The notes beneath the pieces are model-generated. The model was not told the origin of the DNA, ran no database searches, and saw nothing but the letters and a program-made list of their open reading frames with translations. Positions 18,015-26,906 of a stretch of DNA of 64,000 nucleotides are shown here, piece after piece. The stretch lies in assembly GCF_004784475.1 (NCBI RefSeq), contig NZ_SRRT01000001.1, positions 186,001-250,000 of the forward strand, in the 5' to 3' direction. The DNA is from Streptomyces bauhiniae (GTDB lineage: Bacteria; Actinomycetota; Actinomycetes; Streptomycetales; Streptomycetaceae). The position numbers and the translations under genes are program-made. The stretch's first letter is position 1; each line of letters starts with the position of its first letter.

Positions 18015-19862
18015 ATGTGCGGAATCGTGGGATACGTAGGGGCGCAGTCGGCGCTCGATGTCGTGATGGCCGGGCTGAAGCGGCTGGAGTACCGGGGCTA
18101 CGACTCGGCCGGTGTCGCGGTGCTCGCGGACGGCGGGCTGGCCACGGCGAAGCGGGCCGGGAAGCTGGTCAACCTGGAGAAGGAGCTGGGCGAACACCCG
18201 CTCCCGGCCGGCACCACCGGCATCGGGCACACCCGCTGGGCCACCCACGGCGGCCCGACGGACGCCAACGCCCACCCGCACCTGGACAACGCGGGCCGGG
18301 TCGCGGTCGTGCACAACGGCATCATCGAGAACTTCGCCGTACTGCGCGCCGAACTCGCCGAGCGCGGCCATGACTTGGCCTCCGAGACGGACACCGAGGT
18401 GGTCGCGCACCTGCTGGCGGAGGAGTTCTCCGCGAGCGCCGACCTCGCGGAGGCGATGCGGCTGGTGTGCCGCCGCCTGGAGGGCGCGTTCACCCTGGTC
18501 GCCGTGCACGCCGACGAGCCGGACGTGGTCGTGGGCGCCCGCCGCAACTCCCCGCTGGTGGTGGGCGTCGGCGAGGGCGAGACGTTCCTCGCCTCCGACG
18601 TGGCCGCGTTCATCGCGCACACCCGCGAGGCCGTCGAGCTGGGCCAGGACCAGGTGGTCGAGCTGCGCCGCGACGGCGTCACGGTGACCGGCTTCGACGG
18701 CAGCCCCGCCGACGTCCGCGCCTACCACGTCGACTGGGACGCCTCGGCCGCCGAGAAGGGCGGCTACGACTACTTCATGCTCAAGGAGATCGCCGAGCAG
18801 CCCAAGGCCGTCGCGGACACCCTCCTCGGCCGCATCGACCCGTCCGGCTCGCTCACCCTGGACGAGGTCCGGATCGGCGCCGCCGAGCTGCGCGAGGTGG
18901 ACAAGGTCGTCATCGTCGCCTGCGGTACCGCCTTCCACGCCGGGCTGATCGCCAAGTACGCCATCGAGCACTGGACCCGCATCCCCTGCGAGGTCGAGCT
19001 GGCCAGCGAGTTCCGCTACCGGGACCCGATCCTGGACGGGCGTTCGCTGGTCATCGCCATCTCCCAGTCCGGCGAGACCATGGACACCCTGATGGCCCTC
19101 AGGCACGCCCGCGAGCAGGGCTCCAAGGTGCTGGCGATCTGCAACACCAACGGCTCGACCATCCCGCGCGAGTCCGACGCCGTGCTCTACACGCACGCCG
19201 GCCCCGAGGTCGCCGTCGCCTCCACCAAGGCGTTCCTGACCCAGTTGGTCGCCTGCTACCTCGTCGCCCTCTACCTGGGCCAGGTGCGCGGCACCAAGTG
19301 GGGCGACGAGATCCGGGACGTCATCCGCGACCTCTCCCGGATCTCCGGCGCGGTCGACCGGGTCCTGGAGACCATGGAGCCGGTACGGGAACTCGCCCGC
19401 TCGCTGGCGGAGAAGAACACGGTGCTCTTCCTCGGCCGCCATGTGGGCTACCCCGTCGCCCTGGAGGGCGCCCTCAAGCTCAAGGAACTCGCCTACATGC
19501 ACGCCGAGGGCTTCGCGGCGGGCGAGCTGAAGCACGGCCCGATCGCGCTGATCGAGCAGGACGTGCCGGTCGTCGTCATCGTGCCCTCCCCGCGCGGCCG
19601 TTCGGTCCTGCACGACAAGATCGTCTCCAACATCCAGGAGATCCGTGCCCGCGGCGCCCGCACCATCGTCATCGCCGAGGAGGGCGACGAGGCGGTCGTC
19701 CCGTACGCCGACCACCTGATCCGCATCCCGGCGACGCCCACCCTGCTCCAGCCGATGGTCTCCGCCGTGCCGCTCCAGGTGTTCGCCTGCGAACTGGCCA
19801 CCGCACGCGGCAACGAGGTGGACCAGCCGAGGAACCTGGCGAAGTCGGTGACGGTGGAGTAG
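18015..19862 (+). CDS. glmS: Glucosamine-6-phosphate synthase (glutamine-hydrolysing)
   Basis: 615 residues starting MCGIVGYVG; Cys2 becomes the N-terminal nucleophile of the glutaminase domain (about 1-230). Two SIS sugar-isomerase domains follow (ACGTAFHAG, SQSGETMDT, and the second near FLGRHVGYPVALEGALKLKE). The C-terminus is AKSVTVE. It makes glucosamine-6-P from fructose-6-P. TAGGCT at 18002-18007 ends 7 nt before the ATG, suggesting a leaderless mRNA. No glmS ribozyme is present; the upstream gap is too short. Confidence 0.97.
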   Translation: MCGIVGYVGAQSALDVVMAGLKRLEYRGYDSAGVAVLADGGLATAKRAGKLVNLEKELGEHPLPAGTTGIGHTRWATHGGPTDANAHPHLDNAGRVAVVHNGIIENFAVLRAELAERGHDLASETDTEVVAHLLAEEFSASADLAEAMRLVCRRLEGAFTLVAVHADEPDVVVGARRNSPLVVGVGEGETFLASDVAAFIAHTREAVELGQDQVVELRRDGVTVTGFDGSPADVRAYHVDWDASAAEKGGYDYFMLKEIAEQPKAVADTLLGRIDPSGSLTLDEVRIGAAELREVDKVVIVACGTAFHAGLIAKYAIEHWTRIPCEVELASEFRYRDPILDGRSLVIAISQSGETMDTLMALRHAREQGSKVLAICNTNGSTIPRESDAVLYTHAGPEVAVASTKAFLTQLVACYLVALYLGQVRGTKWGDEIRDVIRDLSRISGAVDRVLETMEPVRELARSLAEKNTVLFLGRHVGYPVALEGALKLKELAYMHAEGFAAGELKHGPIALIEQDVPVVVIVPSPRGRSVLHDKIVSNIQEIRARGARTIVIAEEGDEAVVPYADHLIRIPATPTLLQPMVSAVPLQVFACELATARGNEVDQPRNLAKSVTVE

Positions 19863-19885
19863 GGGGACGCCCGTAGGCTCCCGGC

Positions 19886-20257
19886 ATGAGCATCATCGGG
19901 GTCGGGATCGACGTGGCCGAGATCGACCGGTTCCGGGCGGCGCTGGAGCGCACGCCCAACCTGGCGGCCCGGCTGTTCGTCGCGGGGGAGCTGACGCTGC
20001 CGGGCGGGGAGCGGCGCGGGATCGCCTCGCTGGCCGCCCGCTTCGCGGCCAAGGAGGCCCTCGCCAAGGCGCTGGGCGCCCCCGCCGGGCTGCTCTGGAC
20101 CGACGCCGAGGTGTACGTCGAGGCCAGCGGACAGCCCCGGCTGCGGGTCAAGGGCACCGTCGCGGCCCGCGCGGCCGAGCTGGGGGTGCGCTCCTGGCAC
20201 GTCTCGCTCAGCCACGACGCGGGCGTCGCCTCCGCCGTGGTGATCGCCGAGGGGTGA
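19886..20257 (+). CDS. acpS: Holo-[acyl-carrier-protein] synthase
   Basis: 123 residues from ATG 19886 ([16 protein letters not shown]). It transfers 4'-phosphopantetheine from CoA to carrier proteins. The Mg-binding GIDVAEIDR motif and the [12 protein letters not shown] motif are both intact, and the C-terminus has [20 protein letters not shown] at 19874-19879 lies 6 nt before the start, again suggesting leaderless transcription. It precedes the NAD(P)HX repair gene by 46 nt. Confidence 0.96.
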   Translation: MSIIGVGIDVAEIDRFRAALERTPNLAARLFVAGELTLPGGERRGIASLAARFAAKEALAKALGAPAGLLWTDAEVYVEASGQPRLRVKGTVAARAAELGVRSWHVSLSHDAGVASAVVIAEG

Positions 20258-20303
20258 ACCATCCGGGTGCGAGGGCCCGCGATTCGGGGGCAGACTCGGA
20301 CCC

Positions 20304-21737
20304 ATGCGACTTGCGTACAGCGTGGAGACGGTACGGGCCGCCGAGCGCGCCCTGATGGCCCGGCTGCCCGAGGGCGCCCTGATGCAGCGGGCGGCCGCCG
20401 GACTGGCCGCCGCCTCGGCCGAGTTCCTCGGGCGGGTGTACGGCAGCCGGGTGGTGCTGCTCGTCGGCAGCGGCGACAACGGCGGCGACGCGCTGTACGC
20501 CGGGGCCCGGCTGCGCCGGCGCGGCGCCGGGGTCACCGCCGTGCTCCTTTCCCCCGACCGTGCCCACGAGGGCGGCCTCGCCGCGCTGCGCCAGGCGGGC
20601 GGCGCCGTCGTCGGCCCCGAGCGGGCGCTCGGCGCGATCGAGCGGGCCGACCTCGTGGTGGACGGCGTCGTCGGCATCGGCGGCAAGGGGGGCCTCAGGC
20701 CCGAGGCCGCCCGCCTCGCCTCGGCCGCCGAGCGGGCGCGGGCCGCGATCGTCGCCGTGGACCTGCCCAGCGGGGTCGACGCGGACACCGGCGAGGTGTC
20801 CGGCGCCGCCGTACGCGCCGACCTCACCGTCACCTTCGGCGCCTACAAGCCCGGCCTGCTGATCGACCCCGGCCGGGAGTACGCCGGGACGGTACGGCTG
20901 ATCGAGATCGGCCTCGAACTGCCCCCGGACCCGGTGCTTCAGGCCCTCCAGCACGAGGACGTGGCCCGGCTGCTGCCCCGGCCCGGCGCCGAGAGCGACA
21001 AGTACCGGCGCGGGGTGCTCGGCATCGCCGCCGGCTCCGCGCGCTACCCCGGCGCCGCCGTCCTCGCTGTCTCCGGCGCGCTGCGCGGCGGCGCGGGCGC
21101 CGTACGGTACGTCGGTCCCGCCGGGGACGCGGTGATCGCCCGCTTCCCCGAGACCCTCGTCTCCGACCAGGGCCCCGACCACGCGGGCCGGGTGCAGGCG
21201 TGGGCGGTGGGACCGGGCGCCGGGGACGACGCGGCGACCGTGGCCAAGGTGCTCGGCGCCGACGTACCCGTGCTGCTGGACGCCGACGGGCTGCGGCTGG
21301 CCGACCGCGACCTCGTACGGGCGCGCACCGCACCGACCCTGATGACCCCTCACGCGGGCGAGGCCGCCGCCCTGCTGGGGGTGCGCCGCGAGGAGGTCGA
21401 GGCGGCCCGCCTGACCTCGGTGCGCGAACTGGCCACGGCCTACCGGGCGACGGTGCTGCTGAAGGGCTCCACCACCCTGGTAGCCGACCCCGGCGGCGGC
21501 CCGGTCCGGGTCAACTCCACCGGCACCGGCTGGCTGGCCACGGCCGGCAGCGGTGACGTGCTGTCAGGGCTCACCGGGTCGCTGCTCGCCTCCCACCTGT
21601 CCGCCCTGGACGCGGCCAGCGTCGCCGCCTACCTCCACGGCCTCGCCGGGCGCCTGGCCTCGCGCGGCGCCCCCATCGCCGCGCTGGACATCACCGAGCA
21701 CCTCCCCGACGCCTGGCGGGACGTCGTACGGGACTGA
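20304..21737 (+). CDS. nnr: Bifunctional NAD(P)H-hydrate epimerase / ADP-dependent dehydratase
   Basis: 477 residues from ATG 20304. The N-terminal YjeF_N epimerase domain (about 1-215) has the GSGDNGGDALYAGARLRRRG motif; the C-terminal ribokinase-like dehydratase domain has VGPGAGDD, TPHAGEAA and the NSTGTGWLATAGSGDVLSG signature. It repairs damaged NADHX and NADPHX. CAGACT sits 7 nt before the ATG. The acpS-nnr-alr-tsaE neighbourhood is widely conserved in bacteria. Confidence 0.95.
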   Translation: MRLAYSVETVRAAERALMARLPEGALMQRAAAGLAAASAEFLGRVYGSRVVLLVGSGDNGGDALYAGARLRRRGAGVTAVLLSPDRAHEGGLAALRQAGGAVVGPERALGAIERADLVVDGVVGIGGKGGLRPEAARLASAAERARAAIVAVDLPSGVDADTGEVSGAAVRADLTVTFGAYKPGLLIDPGREYAGTVRLIEIGLELPPDPVLQALQHEDVARLLPRPGAESDKYRRGVLGIAAGSARYPGAAVLAVSGALRGGAGAVRYVGPAGDAVIARFPETLVSDQGPDHAGRVQAWAVGPGAGDDAATVAKVLGADVPVLLDADGLRLADRDLVRARTAPTLMTPHAGEAAALLGVRREEVEAARLTSVRELATAYRATVLLKGSTTLVADPGGGPVRVNSTGTGWLATAGSGDVLSGLTGSLLASHLSALDAASVAAYLHGLAGRLASRGAPIAALDITEHLPDAWRDVVRD

Positions 21738-21802
21738 GCGCGGCGGATCGCCGAGGAGTGCGGCCGGGGGCCGCCGACGCCCTCTGAGAGACTGGGGGCG
21801 CC

Positions 21803-22957
21803 ATGAACGAGACTTCCGCTGTGCCGACCGCGCCCCTGCGCGCCCGCGCCGAGATCGATCTGGGTGCCCTGCGCGCCAACGTCCGGGCGCTGCGCGCCCG
21901 TGCCGAGGGCGCGCACCTGATGGCCGTCGTCAAGTCGGACGCGTACGGCCACGGCGCCGTGCCCTGCGCCCGCGCCGCCCTGGAGGCCGGGGCGACCTGG
22001 CTGGGCACGGCCACCCCGGAGGAGGCCCTCGCGCTGCGCGCGGCCGGGCTGCCGGGCCGGATCATGTGCTGGCTCTGGGTGCCCGGCGGGCCCTGGCGGC
22101 AGGCGATCGAGGCGGACCTCGATGTCGCGGTGAGCGGCATGTGGGCGCTGCGCGAGGTCACCGAGGCCGCGCGTGAGGCGGGCCGTACCGCGCGGGTGCA
22201 GCTCAAGGCGGACACCGGGCTCGGCCGCAACGGCTGCCAGCCCGAGGACTGGCCCGAGCTGGTCGGCGCCGCCTTGGAGGCCGAGGCCGCCGGGCTGATC
22301 AAGGTCACCGGACTGTGGTCCCACTTCGCTTGCGCCGACGAGCCCGGCCATCCCTCCATCGCCGCCCAGCTCACCCGGTTCCGCGAGATGGTGGCGTACG
22401 CGGAGGAGCGGGGCGTGGCGCCCGAGGTGCGGCACATCGCCAACTCCCCGGCCACGCTGACCCTTCCGGAGACCCACTTCGACCTGGTCCGCACCGGCAT
22501 CGCGATGTACGGCATCTCGCCCAGCCCCGAGCTGGGCACCCCGGCCGACTTCGGGCTGCGCCCGGTGATGACGCTGAGCGCGTCGCTGGCGCTGGTCAAG
22601 CGGGTGCCGGGCGGCCACGGCGTCAGCTACGGCCACCACTACGTCACCCCCGGCGAGACCACCCTCGGCCTGGTGCCGCTGGGCTACGCCGACGGCATCC
22701 CCCGGCACGCCTCGGGCGGCGGCCCGGTGCTGATCGACGGCAAGCTGCGGACGGTCGCGGGGCGCGTCGCGATGGACCAGTTCGTGGTCGACCTCGGCGG
22801 CGACGAGCCCGAACCGGGCACGCGTGCCGTGCTGTTCGGGCCCGGCGACGGGGGCGAGCCCACCGCCGAGGACTGGGCGCAGGTGTGCGGCACGATCGCG
22901 TACGAGATCGTCACCCGGATCGGCACCCGCGTGCCCCGCGTCCATGTGAACGGATGA
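21803..22957 (+). CDS. alr: Alanine racemase
   Basis: 384 residues from ATG 21803. It makes D-alanine for peptidoglycan. The PLP lysine is K44 in AVVKSDAYGHGA; the second-face catalytic region contains VSYGHHYVTPGETTLGLVPLGYADG and the C-terminal GRVAMDQFVVDLG. RTGIAMYGISP is the usual alanine racemase signature. Length is normal. It lies 89 nt before the hydrolase gene. Confidence 0.96.
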   Translation: MNETSAVPTAPLRARAEIDLGALRANVRALRARAEGAHLMAVVKSDAYGHGAVPCARAALEAGATWLGTATPEEALALRAAGLPGRIMCWLWVPGGPWRQAIEADLDVAVSGMWALREVTEAAREAGRTARVQLKADTGLGRNGCQPEDWPELVGAALEAEAAGLIKVTGLWSHFACADEPGHPSIAAQLTRFREMVAYAEERGVAPEVRHIANSPATLTLPETHFDLVRTGIAMYGISPSPELGTPADFGLRPVMTLSASLALVKRVPGGHGVSYGHHYVTPGETTLGLVPLGYADGIPRHASGGGPVLIDGKLRTVAGRVAMDQFVVDLGGDEPEPGTRAVLFGPGDGGEPTAEDWAQVCGTIAYEIVTRIGTRVPRVHVNG

Positions 22958-23046
22958 CCCCCGCGGGTACCGGGCACGCTACTGTCCGGTAGCTCCGGGG
23001 CGCACCGGCCCGGCGGACGGCATGACGGCGAGGAGGGGAACGGCAC

Positions 23047-24288
23047 GTGAGCGAGAGCAGTGCGGAGGCCGTGGTGGACGCGGTGGCCGCGACGGCCGCG
23101 TCCGGCGGCTGGCGCAAGGCGACCGGTCTCGCCGGCGCCGCGATAGGCGTCCTCGCCGCGGGCGCGGCGGCCGGGGTCGCCATAGAGCGGATGACGGTCG
23201 GCCGCGGCATGCGCCGCAAGGCCGCCCTGGCGCTGGACTCCACCGGCCCCTACGGCACCCTGCGCGGCACCCCGGACAAGGCGGTCGCCGACGACGGCAC
23301 CGAGCTGTACTACGAGGTCGACGACGTCGAGCCCGACCCCGGCCCGCACGTCTCCCCGCGCCGCCGCAGGCTCTTCGGCCGCAAAGCGCCCGCCCCGGTG
23401 ACCGTCGTCTTCTGCCACGGCTACTGCCTCGGCCAGGACTCCTGGCACTTCCAGCGGGCCGCCCTGCGCGGCGTCGTCCGCACCGTCCACTGGGACCAGC
23501 GCAGCCACGGGGAGTCCGGGCGAGGCGTGGCCCAGACCCGCGACGGGCTGCCCGTCACCATCGACCAGCTCGGCCGGGACCTGAAGGCGGTGCTGGACGC
23601 CGCCGTGCCCGAGGGGCCCGTGGTGCTGGTGGGGCATTCGATGGGCGGGATGACGGTCATGGCGCTGGCCGCGCAGTTCCCGGAGTACATCCGGGACCGC
23701 GTCGTCGCCACCGCGTTCGTCGGCACCTCCTCCGGCCGGCTCGGCGAGGTCAACTTCGGGCTGCCGGTGGCCGGGGTGAACGCGGTGCGCCGAGTATTGC
23801 CGGGCGTGCTGAAGGCGCTGGGGCAGCAGGCGGAGCTGGTGGAGAAGGGGCGCCGGGCCACCGCGGAGCTGTTCGCCGGGGTGATCAAGCGGTACTCGTT
23901 CGCGGGGCGGGACATCGACCCGGCCATCGCGCGGTTCGCGGAGCGGATGATCGAGTCCACCCCGATCGACGTGGTCGCGGAGTTCTACCCGGCCTTCACC
24001 GACCACGACAAGACCGAGGCGCTGGCCTGCTTCACGGACATGCCGGTGCTGGTGCTGGCCGGGGTGCGGGACCTGGTCACGCCGAGCGAGCACAGCGAGG
24101 CCATCGCGGACCTGCTGCCCGACGCCGAGCTGGTGCTCGTGCCGGACGCCGGGCATCTGGTGATGCTGGAGCACCCCGAGGTCGTCACCGACCGCCTCGC
24201 GGACCTGCTGACCCGCGCGGGAGCCGTCCCGGCAGGGGCTACCGTAAGCGGTTATGGACGAGGCAGTAACACCGCACAACCCGGCTGA
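23047..24288 (+). CDS. Membrane-anchored alpha/beta hydrolase
   Basis: 413 residues from GTG 23047. A hydrophobic segment near residues 22-43 (LAGAAIGVLAAGAAAGVAIE) is a probable anchor. The alpha/beta-hydrolase fold shows the oxyanion region FCHGYCLGQDSWHFQR, the nucleophile elbow VGHSMGGM and a C-terminal DAGHLVMLEHPE with the catalytic His. An Arg-rich loop near 100-120 (RRRRLFGRK) precedes the catalytic core. Substrate unknown. Its last 35 nt overlap tsaE, so the two are co-translated. Confidence 0.9.
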   Translation: MSESSAEAVVDAVAATAASGGWRKATGLAGAAIGVLAAGAAAGVAIERMTVGRGMRRKAALALDSTGPYGTLRGTPDKAVADDGTELYYEVDDVEPDPGPHVSPRRRRLFGRKAPAPVTVVFCHGYCLGQDSWHFQRAALRGVVRTVHWDQRSHGESGRGVAQTRDGLPVTIDQLGRDLKAVLDAAVPEGPVVLVGHSMGGMTVMALAAQFPEYIRDRVVATAFVGTSSGRLGEVNFGLPVAGVNAVRRVLPGVLKALGQQAELVEKGRRATAELFAGVIKRYSFAGRDIDPAIARFAERMIESTPIDVVAEFYPAFTDHDKTEALACFTDMPVLVLAGVRDLVTPSEHSEAIADLLPDAELVLVPDAGHLVMLEHPEVVTDRLADLLTRAGAVPAGATVSGYGRGSNTAQPG

Positions 24289-24766
24289 GACCCGGCTCAC
24301 CGTCAGCTCCCCCGAACAGATGCGGGAGCTGGGCCTCAAACTGGCCGGCCTGCTGCGCGCGGGCGACCTGGTGATGCTCACCGGCGAGCTGGGCGCGGGC
24401 AAGACGACGCTGACCCGGGGGCTCGGCGAGGGGCTCGGGGTGCGCGGCGCGGTCACCTCGCCGACCTTCGTCATCGCGCGGGTCCACCCCTCGCTGGTCG
24501 ACGGACCGCCGCTGGTCCACGTCGACGCCTACCGGCTCTCCGGGGGTCTTGACGACATGGAGGACCTGGATCTCGACGTGTCCCTGCCCGAGTCGGTCAT
24601 CGTCGTGGAGTGGGGCGAGGGCAAGGTCGAGGAACTGACCGACGACCGGCTGCAGATCCTCATCCACCGCGCGGTCGGCGACACCACCGACGAGGTCCGC
24701 CACGTCACCCTGACCGGGCTCGGGGACCGCTGGGCGAAGGCCGATCTGGACGCGCTGGCGGGCTGA
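24254..24766 (+). CDS. tsaE: t6A-modification ATPase TsaE
   Basis: 170 residues from ATG 24254. The P-loop GELGAGKTTLTRGLGEGLG and the downstream TSPTFVI and HVDAYRL motifs define TsaE, which works with TsaB and TsaD to make N6-threonylcarbamoyladenosine at position 37 of ANN-decoding tRNAs. The start lies inside the 3' end of the hydrolase gene (35-nt overlap). tsaB and tsaD follow within 3 kb, interrupted by an iron-box small ORF and a minus-strand gene. Confidence 0.95.
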   Translation: MDEAVTPHNPAETRLTVSSPEQMRELGLKLAGLLRAGDLVMLTGELGAGKTTLTRGLGEGLGVRGAVTSPTFVIARVHPSLVDGPPLVHVDAYRLSGGLDDMEDLDLDVSLPESVIVVEWGEGKVEELTDDRLQILIHRAVGDTTDEVRHVTLTGLGDRWAKADLDALAG

Positions 24767-24845
24767 GGGCACCGATATCCCGACAGGCTGTCGGAAACGT
24801 ATTGCGCGGGACGTACCGGGCGTGGTCACATGGTACCCAGCCCGC

Positions 24846-24863
24846 GGTTAGGCATACCTAACC
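24846..24863. promoter_or_regulatory. Iron-box-like palindrome (DmdR1/IdeR type)
   Basis: GGTTAGGCATACCTAACC has 7-bp inverted arms around CATA. Aligned to the 19-bp iron-box consensus TTAGGTTAGGCTAACCTAA, it matches 12 of the last 14 positions and 14 of 19 overall. It lies 31 nt upstream of a small ORF with a strong ribosome-binding site. It would imply repression under high iron; binding is inferred only. Confidence 0.6.
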
Positions 24864-24894
24864 CCGACCGCCCCCGCAGCTCAGGAGGCGCCCC

Positions 24895-25041
24895 ATGCCC
24901 GCTCCGCACCGCCCCGAGCCGACCCCCCAGGTCCCCATGCGCGCCCTGCTGGCGTCCTGCGCGGCGGCCAAGGCCATCTCCACCCCACCCCCGGCCCCGG
25001 ACCCGGTCGAACACGCGCCGGCCCAGCGCAAGGCGGCCTGA
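24895..25041 (+). CDS. Small Pro/Ala-rich protein behind an iron-box-like site
   Basis: 48 residues starting MPAPHRPEPTPQVP and ending PAQRKAA. AGGAGG at 24883-24888 gives an excellent Shine-Dalgarno 6 nt before the ATG, and the iron-box-like palindrome lies just upstream. It has no signal peptide; one Cys lies in a short Ala-rich helix (RALLASCAAAKAIS). I recognise no family. Ribosome-binding site, spacing and operator together support a real gene better than length alone would. Confidence 0.6.
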   Translation: MPAPHRPEPTPQVPMRALLASCAAAKAISTPPPAPDPVEHAPAQRKAA

Positions 25042-25059
25042 GCCGCCCGCTCACCCGCG

Positions 25060-25611
25060 TCAGCGGATCACCACCACCGGCACCCCGATCGTGGCGAACT
25101 GCCACATCGCCTCGCCGTCGGGGCGGGTCTCGCGGATGGCGCCGGTGCGAGGAGAGCCGGGTTCGGCGGCCTGGTTGCGGGTGGCGGCGCTGAAGCCGAC
25201 CGTGACGCCCTTGACCTGGGTGAAGCGGACGACGTGCTCGACCGGGAGGCCGTCGCTGCCGGTGATGGCGTTGGAGCGGGAGGTCACCCAGTAGGAACCG
25301 GGCGCCGGGTCGACACCGCCGGGGCGGACGCCGAAGGTACGGGTGACGCGGCCGTGGTCGTTCACCAGCCAGACGCGGTCGTCGTCCACCGAGTAGACGA
25401 CCCGCTCGCCCTTGCCCGAGTTCGCCGGCAGGGCCGTGGGGTGACGGCGGTCGCGCGGGGCCTTGGTGACGGCCACCGAGGGGGAGGCGCTCGCCGAGGG
25501 GGCGCGCAGGCTCGCCGGTACGGTCGCGTCGGCCTGGTAGGCGAGGAGGCCGACGGTGCCGACGGACACCGCGACGAGTCCGGCCACGATCCCCGAGCTG
25601 GTCCCTGCCAC
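25060..25611 (-). CDS. Membrane-anchored protein resembling an L,D-transpeptidase domain without the catalytic motif
   Basis: 183 residues from GTG 25611, with AGAGG about 8 nt upstream. The hydrophobic N-terminus (SGIVAGLVAVSVGTVGLLAY) should act as a signal or anchor. A Ser/Ala/Pro linker leads to a domain with RVWLVNDHGRVTRTFGVRPG and GSYWVTSRSN, which resembles the beta-rich start of YkuD domains. No HGC or other Cys is visible, so transpeptidase activity is unlikely. It lies on the opposite strand within the tsaE-tsaB interval. Confidence 0.75.
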   Translation of the reverse strand: MAGTSSGIVAGLVAVSVGTVGLLAYQADATVPASLRAPSASASPSVAVTKAPRDRRHPTALPANSGKGERVVYSVDDDRVWLVNDHGRVTRTFGVRPGGVDPAPGSYWVTSRSNAITGSDGLPVEHVVRFTQVKGVTVGFSAATRNQAAEPGSPRTGAIRETRPDGEAMWQFATIGVPVVVIR

Positions 25612-25749
25612 GTGCGCCACCTCTGCCTCGTACTCGTGCCGACCCGTTACGGTTCGCGCGATATGTCGTACTTCATACAGACCGTAGCAGTCAGTGACGG
25701 TCCGACCGGGACGGGCGTGCGCGAGCCGTCGGCGCCGTAGGCTGTTCGC

Positions 25750-26406
25750 GTGCTTCTGCTCGCTCTGGATACCGCCACCCCCGCCGTCACCGTCGCCCTG
25801 CACGACGGGACGGACGTCGTCGCCTCGTCGAGCCAGGTGGACGCCCGCCGCCACGGCGAGCTGCTGCTGCCCGCCGTGGACCGCGTGCTCGCCGCCGCCG
25901 GGGTCAAGCTGGACGCCGTGACCGGCATCGTCGTCGGCACCGGGCCCGGCCCGTACACCGGGCTGCGGGTCGGTCTGATGACCGCCGACACCTTCGGGCT
26001 CGCCCTCGGCGTCCCCGTGCACGGCGTGTGCACCCTGGACGGTCTGGCGTACGCGGCCGACATCGCCAAGGGCCCCTTCGTCGTGGCGACCGACGCCCGG
26101 CGCAAGGAGGTCTACTGGGCGACGTACGCCGACTCCCGCACCCGGCTCACCGGCCCGGCCGTGGACCGCCCGGCCGACATCGCCGAGCGCGTCGCGGGGC
26201 TGCCCGCCGTGGGCGCGGGCGCGCTGCTCTACCCGGACACCTTCCCCGACGTGCACGAGCCGGAGCACGTCTCCGCCGCCGCGCTCGCGTCGCTGGCCGC
26301 CGCGAAGCTGGCCGCCGGTGAGGAGCTGGACGAGCCCCGCCCGCTGTACCTGCGCAGGCCCGACGCCCAGGTGCCGAAGAACTACAAGGTGGTCACCCCC
26401 AAGTGA
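25750..26406 (+). CDS. tsaB: t6A-modification protein TsaB
   Basis: 218 residues from GTG 25750 (MLLLALDTATPAVTVAL). TsaB is an ASKHA-fold partner that forms the TsaBD heterodimer; it keeps GTGPGPYTGLRVGL but not the metal-binding His pair of TsaD, as expected. TAGGCT at 25738-25743 ends 6 nt before the start, pointing to a leaderless transcript. Its stop overlaps the rimI start (GTGA), so tsaB-rimI-tsaD form one operon. Confidence 0.96.
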   Translation: MLLLALDTATPAVTVALHDGTDVVASSSQVDARRHGELLLPAVDRVLAAAGVKLDAVTGIVVGTGPGPYTGLRVGLMTADTFGLALGVPVHGVCTLDGLAYAADIAKGPFVVATDARRKEVYWATYADSRTRLTGPAVDRPADIAERVAGLPAVGAGALLYPDTFPDVHEPEHVSAAALASLAAAKLAAGEELDEPRPLYLRRPDAQVPKNYKVVTPK

Positions 26407-26906
26407 CCGCGAAGCTGCGCGAGATGCGCTGGTGGGACATCGACCGGGTCCTTGAGCTGGAGAAGGACCTGTTCCCCGAGGACGCCTGGTCGCGGGGCAT
26501 GTTCTGGTCCGAGCTGGCCCACGCGCGCGGGGACGGCGCCACCCGCCGCTACCTCGTCGCGGAGGACGGCGGCCGGCTCGTCGGATACGCCGGGCTCGCC
26601 TCCTCCGGCGACCTCGGCGACGTGCAGACCATCGCCGTCGCCCGCGACCAGCAGGGCACCGGCCTCGGCGCCCGGCTGCTGACCGAGCTGCTGCGGGCCG
26701 CGACCGCCTTCGAGTGCGCCGAGGTGATGCTGGAGTGCCGGGTGGACAACACCCGCGCCCAGAAGCTCTACGAGCGCTTCGGCTTCGCCCCCATCGGCTT
26801 CCGGCGCGGCTACTACCAGCCGGGCAACGTGGACGCCCTGGTGATGCGCCTGACCGACCCCTCTTCCTCCCTGGAAGACGTACAAGGAACCGAGATCAAT
26901 GGCTGA
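26403..26906 (+). CDS. rimI: Ribosomal protein S18-alanine N-acetyltransferase
   Basis: 167 residues from GTG 26403. GNAT fold: acetyl-CoA-binding motif [14 protein letters not shown], and the C-terminal [18 protein letters not shown]. It typically acetylates the N-terminus of ribosomal protein S18. It overlaps tsaB by 4 nt and tsaD by 8 nt, the standard tsaB-rimI-tsaD order. Confidence 0.93.
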   Translation: MTAKLREMRWWDIDRVLELEKDLFPEDAWSRGMFWSELAHARGDGATRRYLVAEDGGRLVGYAGLASSGDLGDVQTIAVARDQQGTGLGARLLTELLRAATAFECAEVMLECRVDNTRAQKLYERFGFAPIGFRRGYYQPGNVDALVMRLTDPSSSLEDVQGTEING

